Assembly: GCA_031267635.1 (NCBI GenBank)
Contig: JAIRYX010000112.1
Coordinates: 1-6,193, forward strand
DNA from: Planctomycetaceae bacterium
GTDB lineage: Bacteria > Planctomycetota > Planctomycetia > Pirellulales > Thermoguttaceae
Direction: 5' to 3'
Length of the DNA: 6,193 bases
Shown here in pieces: positions 1 through 6,193 of the stretch. A model generated the notes under the pieces. That model was not told the DNA's origin, did no database searches, and saw only the letters and a program-made list of their open reading frames with translations. How positions within the stretch are numbered: the stretch's first letter is position 1; every line of letters starts with the position of its first letter. The position numbers were made by a program, and so were the translations under genes.

Positions 1-160
1 TATTTGAAAACCATACCGGAAATAATAAAAAATAAACAAAAAAAATGCAATACCAAAATATCTAAACAATAATTTCCCCGACTATGCTACGCAATCGATA
101 TATATTGCCAAAACTTGTGGGAATACTTTTGGTTATGTCGGCTACTAAGGGAATCTTGAT

Positions 161-247
161 AAATAAGGGCGGCAATAGGAAAATCTTTCGGGTAACTATT
201 CAGACGCCCAGTGCGGATTTATTGGCTTGGAGCGGCTGAATAGTGAC
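161..247 (-). repeat. Dispersed repeat, copy 1
   Basis: One of four copies of a family about 90-100 bp long in this window. Read on the minus strand, it begins GTCACTATTCAG, passes through conserved blocks ATAAATCC, CACTGGGC and TTACCCGAA, and ends ATTGCCGCCCTTATTT. It contains an inverted repeat: 192-203 (GTAACTATTCAG) pairs with 236-247 (CTGAATAGTGAC) with one mismatch, enclosing a 32-base loop. It is the only copy not placed directly after a recognisable gene. It could be a REP/MITE-like element or a structured RNA; no transposase is seen nearby. Confidence 0.75.
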
Positions 248-713
248 GATAGCTCATGCGTAACACGAGTAAATAATTGTGACCGTTCGCGGTATTTTTG
301 CTTTTATATGCAATTCCGAAAAATTGATTCAAGAGCTTCTAGGGGCAATATAGGGCGGAGGGTTTCAAATATCCCTTAGTATCCTTACGTTGACAAGTCG
401 GTAATTATAGCATAAAAACCGTTTGTGCAGGGAAGAATAACGATTGAAAAAGCATTTGCTATTTCCGCCAAATCTTATTCAATCTTGTTTATCCAAATTT
501 AATTTCCAACAAAAAACAAAGGACACTGTTTTGCCGTTGCAAACGTAAAAAAACTCAAAATACTCAATAATCTTCCTACAAAATCTGTATAAATTTTGGC
601 GAATTTTGCGGTGAAATTTTTACTTTATGTCTTTTTGAGCATTCAAAAGAAAAAACATCAATGACTCGCATGGAAAAATCGGGTAAAATTACGAAGGAAA
701 TTTATCAATTCAA

Positions 714-718
714 AAGGA
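714..718 (+). promoter_or_regulatory. Likely ribosome binding site for the gene at 725
   Basis: AAGGA lies 6 bases before the ATG at 725, a normal spacing for a Shine-Dalgarno site. It supports that start over the out-of-frame ATGs at 661 and 670. Confidence 0.5.
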
Positions 719-724
719 AACCAA

Positions 725-1459
725 ATGAGCAACAGTTCTAAAGCAATACGAATGATACTTGTGTTGTGTGCGGCGTTTTTTATACCGCGTGCGGTGATGA
801 ATAAAGGTGCGGATTTTACCGCGATCAAAAATCGGCTTATGTCTGTGGTTTCCTCTAAACCAGCGGCGGCACAAACCGGCGATAAGTCGTCATCGCCAGT
901 CATTGAACAACCGGCACAAACATCACAGTCGCAGGGATCCGAAATACCGATTATCGCTGTTCCGCCGGAGAAAATTCAAAATCAAGACACAATTGTACTA
1001 CCGTTGCCGGAAGAATTAAAACGTGCAAAACCGACGCCGCTTAAAGATGTATTGTGGTTCGGTTATGTTCCGAACGACATTACTCATCGGTGGCCCTACG
1101 TTACGGCGGCAAACCCTGAATTGCATTTACAGGCATACCGCGCGCCGTTTTATACTGGAACAACGCCGGAAGACCTTGAAGGCGTTGTCACTTATTATTT
1201 CGGCGCGGATAATATCCAAAAAATCAGCATTCGCGCCAAGACCGGCGATTTTCGCCCGCTCGTAACGTGGCTGCAACAGTATTACGGATTTGTGAGACGC
1301 GAAACGCAGTCGCAAGTGGTGTATGTTTATGAACCGCCGGCTCCGTCGCGTTCTCAACAAGAAAACAGTTATCTTTGGATTCGTCCCACTCAAGCGTTTG
1401 CCGAAGGATACGATTATAAGAAATTTGACATTACGCTTGTTCTTAATAGCCCTGAATAA
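725..1459 (+). CDS. Membrane-anchored conserved protein of unknown function (planctomycete family)
   Basis: A 244-residue protein with start ATG, stop TAA and an AAGGA site 6 bases upstream. Residues 9-24 form one short hydrophobic stretch after a Lys/Arg-containing N-terminus, so it is probably a signal anchor with the rest outside the cytoplasm; the LVLC at 12-15 is a poor lipobox. Residues 43-105 are a Pro/Ser/Gln-rich linker. Residues 106-244 look like a folded domain with the segments RWPYV (122-126), LQAYRAPFYTGT (135-146), VVTYYFG (154-160) and LQQYYGFVRR (183-192). From memory this resembles a conserved family of planctomycete membrane proteins, possibly the one named DUF6690; the number is unverified. 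No catalytic motif is visible and the function is unknown. It faces the ATPase gene at 1687 tail to tail, so co-transcription is unlikely. A dispersed repeat begins 8 bases after its stop. Confidence 0.88.
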   Translation: MSNSSKAIRMILVLCAAFFIPRAVMNKGADFTAIKNRLMSVVSSKPAAAQTGDKSSSPVIEQPAQTSQSQGSEIPIIAVPPEKIQNQDTIVLPLPEELKRAKPTPLKDVLWFGYVPNDITHRWPYVTAANPELHLQAYRAPFYTGTTPEDLEGVVTYYFGADNIQKISIRAKTGDFRPLVTWLQQYYGFVRRETQSQVVYVYEPPAPSRSQQENSYLWIRPTQAFAEGYDYKKFDITLVLNSPE

Positions 1460-1467
1460 AAGTCATT

Positions 1468-1568
1468 GTAACTATTCAGTCGTTCACCCCCATAAATCCT
1501 TACCGGGCAACTTCATTATCCGTACCCGAAATGCTTTACTATTGTCGCCCTTAATTCCCTTATTTTTT
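1468..1568 (+). repeat. Dispersed repeat, copy 2, directly after the 725-1459 gene
   Basis: On the plus strand it begins GTAACTATTCAG (1468-1479) and carries the family blocks ATAAATCC, CCGGGCAACT and GTACCCGAA, ending ATTGTCGCCCTTA, then ATTCCCTTATTTTT. It starts 8 bases after the stop codon of the upstream gene and is in the same sense. It is more diverged than copy 3 in the central stem region, where CAG/CTG pairing is lost. Its last 27 bases form the left arm of the inverted repeat described at 1541-1627. Confidence 0.75.
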
Positions 1569-1627
1569 AGATGGTGGATTGTTACCACAAAAACGTGAAT
1601 GAAAAATAAGGGAATAAGGGCGGCAAT
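1541..1627. terminator. Large inverted repeat between convergent genes, possible bidirectional terminator
   Basis: The left arm 1541-1567 and right arm 1602-1627 are complementary apart from one mismatch and one extra base, with a 34-base loop. Each arm runs into a T-run in its own sense (CCCTTATTTTT on the plus strand, the same on the minus strand). The location between two genes ending at 1459 (plus) and 1687 (minus) fits a shared terminator. The arms are ends of two oppositely oriented repeat copies, so the structure may be a by-product of their arrangement. It is not a classic short GC-rich intrinsic terminator. Confidence 0.4.
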
Positions 1628-1648
1628 GATAATGTTTTCCGATAAGAT
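1602..1648 (-). repeat. Dispersed repeat, truncated copy 2b, after the ATPase gene
   Basis: Only one end of the family is recognisable. On the minus strand it reads approximately ATCTTATCGGAAAAC, then ATTGCCGCCCTTATTCCC and TTATTTTTC. The last part is nearly identical to copy 3, while the GTAACTATTCAG end is missing or unrecognisable. It begins about 40 bases after the ATPase stop and is in the sense of that gene. The exact inner boundary is uncertain. Confidence 0.6.
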
Positions 1649-1686
1649 TGACGGCACTATAAAAATATTCGTGTTTGTATCAATCG

Positions 1687-4600
1687 TCATTCTTCCTCTT
1701 CCGTATCAATAGAATCAAAAAAGTCCGCGTCAAAGACACGTTCGTCGTGGTAGAGACGGTAAGATTCTGTCGTTTTTTCATTATCAGAAAGTGATTGCGT
1801 GTTCTGTTTGGTTTCGGTGTTAATGGAAGGAATTTCATTAACCGCAAAATTATGAAACGCTTCTTTCTCTGCGTCTTGATTAAAGTGTTCCGAAGAATTG
1901 TCGTTTTCCACAATGCTCGTCATTGGCGTCACGTCGGTAGCGGGGTTGTGAGATCCTTTTTCTTCCGCATCCAAAGCGTGAAGTTCCGACGGCTCATACT
2001 CCATTTCTTCTTCCGCCGCGGACGTCGGATTTTTATCGACGCCGGAATCAGTTTTTTTAACCGCTTTTTTCGTAGAATGTTTTCGCATGTGGCGTTTCGG
2101 TTTGTTTGCCGTCTGTTTCTCGACAACAGCTTGCGGCTGCTCAATAACTTCCGGGATTTGAATTTCCGGCGCTGGTTGTGACGTAATTGCTTGCTCTGTT
2201 TCTTTGACTTCAATCGGAACAGTTTCTATTGGGACGGTTTCCGATTTCGGCTGCTGTTCTTCGTCGAAAAATTTTTCTGTCGATTTTTCTTTTTTACGCG
2301 GCGGCGGTGAAATGCGAATCGTTTTTTTCTCGTCGTTGTCGCTCCAGAACGGCGGCAAAATCCGTACCGGAACATCCAATGCGTGAAACATTCGGCAGAT
2401 ATGTTCGTGACAAGTGAACAAAAAAAGTTGTCGTCCGCTTTCTCCTTCTCGCGTGAAATTGAGCAGTGTTTTTGCCGTCGCAAACGCGCGGTGCGAATCA
2501 TAATTGACTAACACATCGTCCATAACAAGCGGCAAACGGATTCCGTGCCGCTCAAATGTCGTTGCCAGCGCAAGACGAATCGCAACGAAAAGCTGTTCGC
2601 GAGTTCCGCGTGAAAGCCATGACACGTCGAGCGAATTTCCCGCAAAATCATCGACAAATAATGTGTGTTCGCCAAACGGCGTCCAAACCCGCGTGTAACG
2701 TCCCTCGGTCATCGCCGCAAAATATTTCGACGTTTCATTTAACGTTTCCGGCTGACGCTGACGCTCATATTCCGAGCGAATTTCTTCAAGAACATAGGTC
2801 GCCAAGCCGCGTACTTGCCACTGCGAAAAATGTTTTGCAATTCGATTTTCGAGCGTCGCCAGTTCCAGTTGTTTTCCTGCCGCCGAGCGGTCTTGAGCAA
2901 ATTCGGTAATTTGTTGCGACAAACGCCCTTTCGTTTCCAATTTGTCGTGAAGTTCCAGCGAAAGCGTCTCTGCGCGTTCTTTGACCTGCTCAAGCAATTC
3001 CGCGAGATGTTCCCGCTTAGGTGTTTCAAGTGGCTCGGACAATTCGTTCTCTGTGCAAAATCCGCCGACCGCCGCGTCAATTTCCCGCTGCAACTGCTGT
3101 TCTTTGTCTTGACGCGACAAATAATCGACATAGCCCCGCGCAAGTTCCCGCAATTCTTCGTCGTGCTGAACATTGAACTGCGTCAGTAATTCCTGTTTCT
3201 TTTGACGCAAATTGTCAAGATTTTTCTTTTCACGGCGATGCTGTTTGAAAATCTTCCGTAACTCTTTTTGGAGTAAGTCACGTTCTTTCATTTGATGTTC
3301 GTTGTCGTCGATCAATTTTCGGATTCGCTCCAACAGCACAAGCGGCGCAAGATTGTCCGGCAGCGTAATTCCCGCCGCCGCTACGACTCGGCTGATTTGT
3401 CCGGTCAGCATTTCCATTTCGCGCTGACGCATCGCCAATTCTTCCGCTTTGAGATGATATTGACGCTGAATCCCGCCGACTTGATCGTAATGTCCCATCA
3501 ATTCGCGGATTTGCGAGGGCTGAGTATTGTCCGGCAAACGAACCGCTTTGAGCCAATCATCCCATTTTTTTTGCGAGAGTTTCATCGCACGTTTTGCCTT
3601 TTTGAGTCGCTGGTCAAGTTGTTCTGTTTGATAGGCAATCTCTTTTTTCTGGCTGTCGAGCGGCGCGAGTTTTTCAAATGCCGCGAGATCGGTTTGCGCT
3701 GTTTGAAGTCGCATTTCCGTTGATTTTCCGTGCGCGGGATAACGCGAGTCAATCGCCGCGGCTTCTTGTTTCGCGTGTTCCATTTGCGACGCTAACATCG
3801 AAATCTGCCGCTGATTCGTTTTTAGATTTTGCGAATTTTTTCGCTCAAAATAAAACTTCGCCGCAATTGAACCAGCAAAGCCAATCAATCCAATAACAAA
3901 CAACGAATAATTATGTTCTTTCAACGAAAAGACCATCATTGTTCCGAAAATGACAACTCCGGCAACAACGGCGGCAATCGCCCAGCTCGGCAGCGATTGG
4001 TTTTGTACGAGAAACGCATTTTGCCGATCCAGCTCTTTGCGATATTGCACCATTTCTTCATAACGCTGTTGCAACGTTTGCCGCCGTCGCAAATGACTGA
4101 GAATTTCGCCGGTTTTTTCGAGAGCGGATGGAATGTCGTCAATCTGCCGCACGGAAAGTTCTGCCGCGATTTTTTCCGTCAAAATGCGATTTTTCTCCGA
4201 GTATTCCTTGTATAGCGATTTCGTTTTTTTATAACGCCGATTTGCCGTCCGCACCGCTCTTGCCGGAATGCGGTAATCGCTCAAACGGCTTCTTGATTCG
4301 CCGACGTACTCTTCGTCCGACAAGCCCACCGCGCTTGTATTTTCTCCCGCCGCCGCAATCCACACGCTACCGACATTCTTTTCGCCGCTTTCGGTAAATT
4401 GCTTTTCAATGTCGCGCACTTCCTGCTTGACGACGTTGATTTGTGCTTCAAGTTCCCGAATCCAGTTTTCCTGCTCCAACACGATTTCAAGCCGCGGCGT
4501 AAATTTCCAGAGCGCCTCGTTGACTTCCAACGTTGCAAATTTTGTTTTTAGAACGCCGCGTTCTTTTTTGATTTGCGCTAAAAGCTCATGTTGCTTTACG

Positions 4601-5568
4601 ATTCCGCCCCGTAATTCGTCGAGCGATTTTACCGAATCTTCGCCGACTGGCAACACGTTTCCCATAAGTTTGATTTCACGGCGAATTGCCGTCCGCGCGT
4701 CCCAAATATCGGCGATAAGCAATGCGGTTTCGTAAAGCCGCGTTTCATGTTGTAGCTTTTTGAGTTCTTCTTGAACTTGCTCCGCGGCACGCTCATGCTG
4801 ACGATGCTCGGCAAGTAATTCGCCGTATTCCCGCAAACGTACCCGCGATTGATTCACATCGCGGCGAAGTGCGGCGTGCTGCGCGACCAATCGTCCGATT
4901 AACGCCGGTTTCCCAGCCGGATCAATCAAATGATTCCGCGACTGCACCAACGCCCGCGCCGCGTCGAGCAGCGAAACGCGGTCAATGCCGATTGTCAAAC
5001 GGTACAACATATCCGCCGCTTCGGTGTCTTCGAGAATGGCGAGCTGCTGCAATTCGTCAAGTCCGATAGCGAAAACGTTATTAAACGTTTGTTCATCAAC
5101 GTCGGAAGTCAGTTGCCGAAAAATTTTTTCGCCCGCAAAAAGACCATCCGGCGTGTTGATCGTAAACGTTTCTTCCTCGCCGCGTTTGGAAGTGTCGAAT
5201 ACCCGCCGGAGTGAAAACGGTTCGGTTCCCGACAGCACGTTCATCTTTCCGCCGGTAACGGCTTTGGGAACGCCGTGAAATGCCGAAACGTCCGCCGTTC
5301 CGTCAATCGCGCCGCTCTCAATTCGGCGATTTTCTAAAACGGAGGTGCGACCATTTTCTTCCGTTGCGTGAAATACAGGAAACGGACCTAGCACATAACG
5401 CTGTCGCTCGCCGTGAAAACCGTAAAGCATCGCCCGCATAAATTGCATAAGCGTCGTTTTCCCGGCTTCATTCGGTCCGTAAAACACGTTCAGACCTTCC
5501 GAAAGATTAGAAACCGCCAACTCTTCCCAAAGTCCAAATCGCTGAATGTCCCACGATGTGATTCGCAT
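1687..5568 (-). CDS. YhaN-like AAA/SMC-class ATPase with central membrane hairpin
   Basis: A 1293-residue protein, probably acting in DNA processing or repair like the YhaN/SbcC/Rad50 group. I choose ATG 5568 (MRITSWDIQRFG) over the in-frame TTG at 5586, because the family starts just before this first strand; no clear Shine-Dalgarno site precedes it. Walker A is GPNEAGKT at 31-38. The C-terminal half-head has an ABC-signature-like LSRGTREQ (985-992), Walker B LVMDDVLVNYD (1014-1024) and a switch histidine in FTCHEH (1051-1056). Long coiled-coil-like stretches span about 225-390, 435-520, 575-830 and 850-915. At 529-549 and 555-573 two hydrophobic helices, joined by about 5 residues, sit where Rad50 has its zinc hook; no CXXC is present (cysteines only at 838, 1053, 1058). 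Residues 1080-1293 are a charged, probably disordered tail. All nucleotide-binding motifs look intact. No SbcD/YhaO-type nuclease gene adjoins it in the window. Confidence 0.93.
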   Translation of the reverse strand: MRITSWDIQRFGLWEELAVSNLSEGLNVFYGPNEAGKTTLMQFMRAMLYGFHGERQRYVLGPFPVFHATEENGRTSVLENRRIESGAIDGTADVSAFHGVPKAVTGGKMNVLSGTEPFSLRRVFDTSKRGEEETFTINTPDGLFAGEKIFRQLTSDVDEQTFNNVFAIGLDELQQLAILEDTEAADMLYRLTIGIDRVSLLDAARALVQSRNHLIDPAGKPALIGRLVAQHAALRRDVNQSRVRLREYGELLAEHRQHERAAEQVQEELKKLQHETRLYETALLIADIWDARTAIRREIKLMGNVLPVGEDSVKSLDELRGGIVKQHELLAQIKKERGVLKTKFATLEVNEALWKFTPRLEIVLEQENWIRELEAQINVVKQEVRDIEKQFTESGEKNVGSVWIAAAGENTSAVGLSDEEYVGESRSRLSDYRIPARAVRTANRRYKKTKSLYKEYSEKNRILTEKIAAELSVRQIDDIPSALEKTGEILSHLRRRQTLQQRYEEMVQYRKELDRQNAFLVQNQSLPSWAIAAVVAGVVIFGTMMVFSLKEHNYSLFVIGLIGFAGSIAAKFYFERKNSQNLKTNQRQISMLASQMEHAKQEAAAIDSRYPAHGKSTEMRLQTAQTDLAAFEKLAPLDSQKKEIAYQTEQLDQRLKKAKRAMKLSQKKWDDWLKAVRLPDNTQPSQIRELMGHYDQVGGIQRQYHLKAEELAMRQREMEMLTGQISRVVAAAGITLPDNLAPLVLLERIRKLIDDNEHQMKERDLLQKELRKIFKQHRREKKNLDNLRQKKQELLTQFNVQHDEELRELARGYVDYLSRQDKEQQLQREIDAAVGGFCTENELSEPLETPKREHLAELLEQVKERAETLSLELHDKLETKGRLSQQITEFAQDRSAAGKQLELATLENRIAKHFSQWQVRGLATYVLEEIRSEYERQRQPETLNETSKYFAAMTEGRYTRVWTPFGEHTLFVDDFAGNSLDVSWLSRGTREQLFVAIRLALATTFERHGIRLPLVMDDVLVNYDSHRAFATAKTLLNFTREGESGRQLFLFTCHEHICRMFHALDVPVRILPPFWSDNDEKKTIRISPPPRKKEKSTEKFFDEEQQPKSETVPIETVPIEVKETEQAITSQPAPEIQIPEVIEQPQAVVEKQTANKPKRHMRKHSTKKAVKKTDSGVDKNPTSAAEEEMEYEPSELHALDAEEKGSHNPATDVTPMTSIVENDNSSEHFNQDAEKEAFHNFAVNEIPSINTETKQNTQSLSDNEKTTESYRLYHDERVFDADFFDSIDTEEEE

Positions 5569-5823
5569 AAAAAAGAAACCGCACAAAATCTTTGTAAATC
5601 ACCAAAACTGCACAATAGATAGATCAATAAAAACCTTACCAAAATGTCTATTATTTTTATTTTATCAAATCTGTACGAATTTGCAATAAGCAAGCCGCGC
5701 AGCAACACGATTGCCTACCGGGAAGTTTTAAAAACTGCATTAATTTACGAATCTTATTTTTCGGAGTTGTTTTTGTTCTTTTTGGGGAAATTTTTGTTTA
5801 ATTTGAATAACAACCCATCCTCT
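5569..5823. other. Intergenic region upstream of the ATPase gene
   Basis: An AT-rich gap without a supported gene. It holds the candidate promoter at 5659-5686 and otherwise only T-rich and A-rich runs. An open frame at 5644-5832 on the plus strand lacks a ribosome binding site and family resemblance, and runs into the repeat, so I do not call it. Confidence 0.6.
5659..5686 (-). promoter_or_regulatory. Candidate promoter for the ATPase gene
   Basis: On the minus strand, TTGCAA (5686-5681) and TAAAAT (5664-5659) are separated by 16 bases and lie about 90 bases before the ATG at 5568. They resemble sigma-70 -35 and -10 boxes, but the surrounding DNA is very AT-rich, so matches of this quality arise easily by chance. 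Confidence 0.25.
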
Positions 5824-5921
5824 GAAAAATAAGGGACTAAGGGCGGCAATGGTGAAGCCGTTCGGGTAACGATGCAGTTGCCCAGTACGGATTTATTTGG
5901 CTTGGGCAACTGAATAGTTGC
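5824..5921 (-). repeat. Dispersed repeat, copy 3, abutting the stop codon of the glycosidase-like gene
   Basis: On the minus strand it begins GCAACTATTCAG and contains AAATAAATCC, TACTGGGCAACTG and GTTACCCGAA, ending ATTGCCGCCCTTAGTCCC then TTATTTTTC. It is the best-structured copy: CAGTTGCCCA at 5875-5884 pairs perfectly over 10 bases with 5903-5912. A second, mutually exclusive hairpin is GCAACT-GAAT-AGTTGC at 5906-5921. The first base of the element on the minus strand (5921) is also the last base of the TAG stop of the adjacent gene. It lies in the sense of that gene. Confidence 0.78.
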
Positions 5922-6193
5922 TAATTTTTTAACAAAATGCGAACATCTTTTTCTCGTTCTTTTGGCGTTACTTTTAGATTTACGAGTTTTCCGTTTTTGA
6001 GTTGACCTTCAACGGTTGTTTTGTAGGGAGCGTTTAATTTGAAGTCGCAATCCCAATCCGCCGGAAACGCTGGGAAAAGATCAATTCGTTTGCCGTCGCA
6101 TTGCATGACGATACTTTGAACGCCTTTTGTCAAAATACCGCCGTGATCCTGGTCGGGAATCCAATCGTAATTCGGTCCCCAAAAAGCCGGAAA
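5921..6193 (-). CDS. C-terminal fragment of a glycoside-hydrolase-like protein (GH95/DUF5703-like, partial)
   Basis: The reading frame is open from the window edge at 6193 to a TAG stop at 5921-5923, giving the last 90 residues; the start lies outside the window, and the TTG at 6133 is an internal codon. The fragment starts FPAFWGPNYDWIPDQDHGG, followed by VMQCDGKRIDLFPAFPADWD, and then APYKTTVEG near residues 56-64. The WGPN.DW.PDQDHGG block, the LFPA.P.DWD block and the closing beta-sheet-like APY.TTVEG...VTP segment match, from memory, the C-termini of large six-hairpin-type glycosidases and DUF5703-type proteins common in Planctomycetes and Verrucomicrobia. Such proteins act on plant or host glycans, some as alpha-L-fucosidases. 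The catalytic part is not in the window, so the substrate cannot be given. Its stop codon touches repeat copy 3. Confidence 0.72.
   Translation of the reverse strand, partial: FPAFWGPNYDWIPDQDHGGILTKGVQSIVMQCDGKRIDLFPAFPADWDCDFKLNAPYKTTVEGQLKNGKLVNLKVTPKEREKDVRILLKN

Larger units (their letters stand above)
1..724. other. Long intergenic region without a supported gene
   Basis: No reading frame here has a credible start, ribosome binding site or recognisable protein. The DNA is AT-rich with many A and T runs, unlike the coding DNA to the right. I found no tRNA or rRNA. It contains one dispersed repeat copy (161-247). A TATAAA-like box at 588-593 could be a -10 element for the gene at 725, but I see no convincing -35 partner, so I do not call a promoter. 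A 10-base inverted pair (TACTAAGGGA at 143-152 and its complement at 372-381) is present and may be chance. The region could be a decayed gene or a long 5' regulatory region; the sequence alone does not decide. Confidence 0.6.

Noticed and set aside
345..385. Possible further degenerate repeat copy (GGGCGG and CCCTTAG near each other)
   Set aside because: The blocks are in an order and orientation that do not align with the family; only short matches remain.
658..903. Minus-strand open frame of 81 codons overlapping the start of the first gene
   Set aside because: It is antisense to the well-supported gene at 725 and resembles no protein family.
4281..4538. Arg/Lys/Ser-rich open frames inside the ATPase gene on either strand
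   Set aside because: They are shadow frames of the 1293-residue protein, whose intact domain order and motifs explain the coding signal.
5569..5586. Longer version of the ATPase starting at TTG 5586
   Set aside because: The six extra residues (MCGFFF if TTG is read as start) come before the usual family start, and TTG is a weaker start than the ATG at 5568.
5644..5832. Plus-strand open frame of 62 codons in the gap upstream of the ATPase gene
   Set aside because: It has no ribosome binding site, a composition dictated by AT-rich DNA, no recognisable family, and runs into repeat copy 3.
5906..5930. Hairpin GCAACT-GAAT-AGTTGC followed by a T-run, as a plus-strand intrinsic terminator
   Set aside because: No plus-strand gene ends here, the stem is short and the T-run is part of the coding end of the minus-strand gene; the hairpin is better seen as part of the repeat.
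1..6193. CRISPR array, tRNA, rRNA, transposase or phage genes
   Set aside because: I saw no regularly spaced direct repeats, no cloverleaf-like or rRNA-like sequence and no mobility protein in any frame.

Overview
The window looks like a piece of a planctomycete chromosome. Two genes point there: a YhaN-like SMC/ABC-class ATPase with a planctomycete-style N-terminus, and a membrane-anchored protein of a conserved family that I associate with planctomycetes. Coding DNA is of moderate G+C and the intergenic DNA is AT-rich, which would suit a low-G+C, possibly host-associated or anaerobic member. The lineage is inferred from family resemblance recalled from memory, not from a search. The three genes end in TAA, TGA and TAG, as expected for the standard bacterial code.

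Layout from left to right: (1) 1-724 has no supported gene; it holds one copy of a dispersed repeat (161-247) and a likely ribosome binding site just before the first gene. (2) 725-1459, plus strand: a 244-residue protein with an N-terminal membrane anchor, a Pro/Ser-rich linker and a conserved C-terminal domain of unknown function. (3) 1460-1686: the gap between two convergent genes, filled by a second repeat copy and the end of a third in opposite orientation; together they form a large imperfect hairpin that could terminate both genes. (4) 1687-5568, minus strand: a 1293-residue YhaN-like ATPase with a split ABC head, long coiled coils, a central two-helix membrane hairpin and a disordered charged tail of about 210 residues. 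(5) 5569-5920: upstream region of the ATPase gene plus a fourth repeat copy. (6) 5921-6193, minus strand: the last 90 residues of a large glycoside-hydrolase-like protein that starts outside the window.

The genes do not form an obvious operon. The nuclease that usually accompanies such ATPases is not next to this one in the window. The most unusual signal is the repeat family, about 90-100 bp long: three of its four copies lie directly behind the stop codon side of a gene and all three are in the same orientation relative to that gene. This suggests a 3'-end RNA element or terminator, or a mobile element with strong site and orientation preference.
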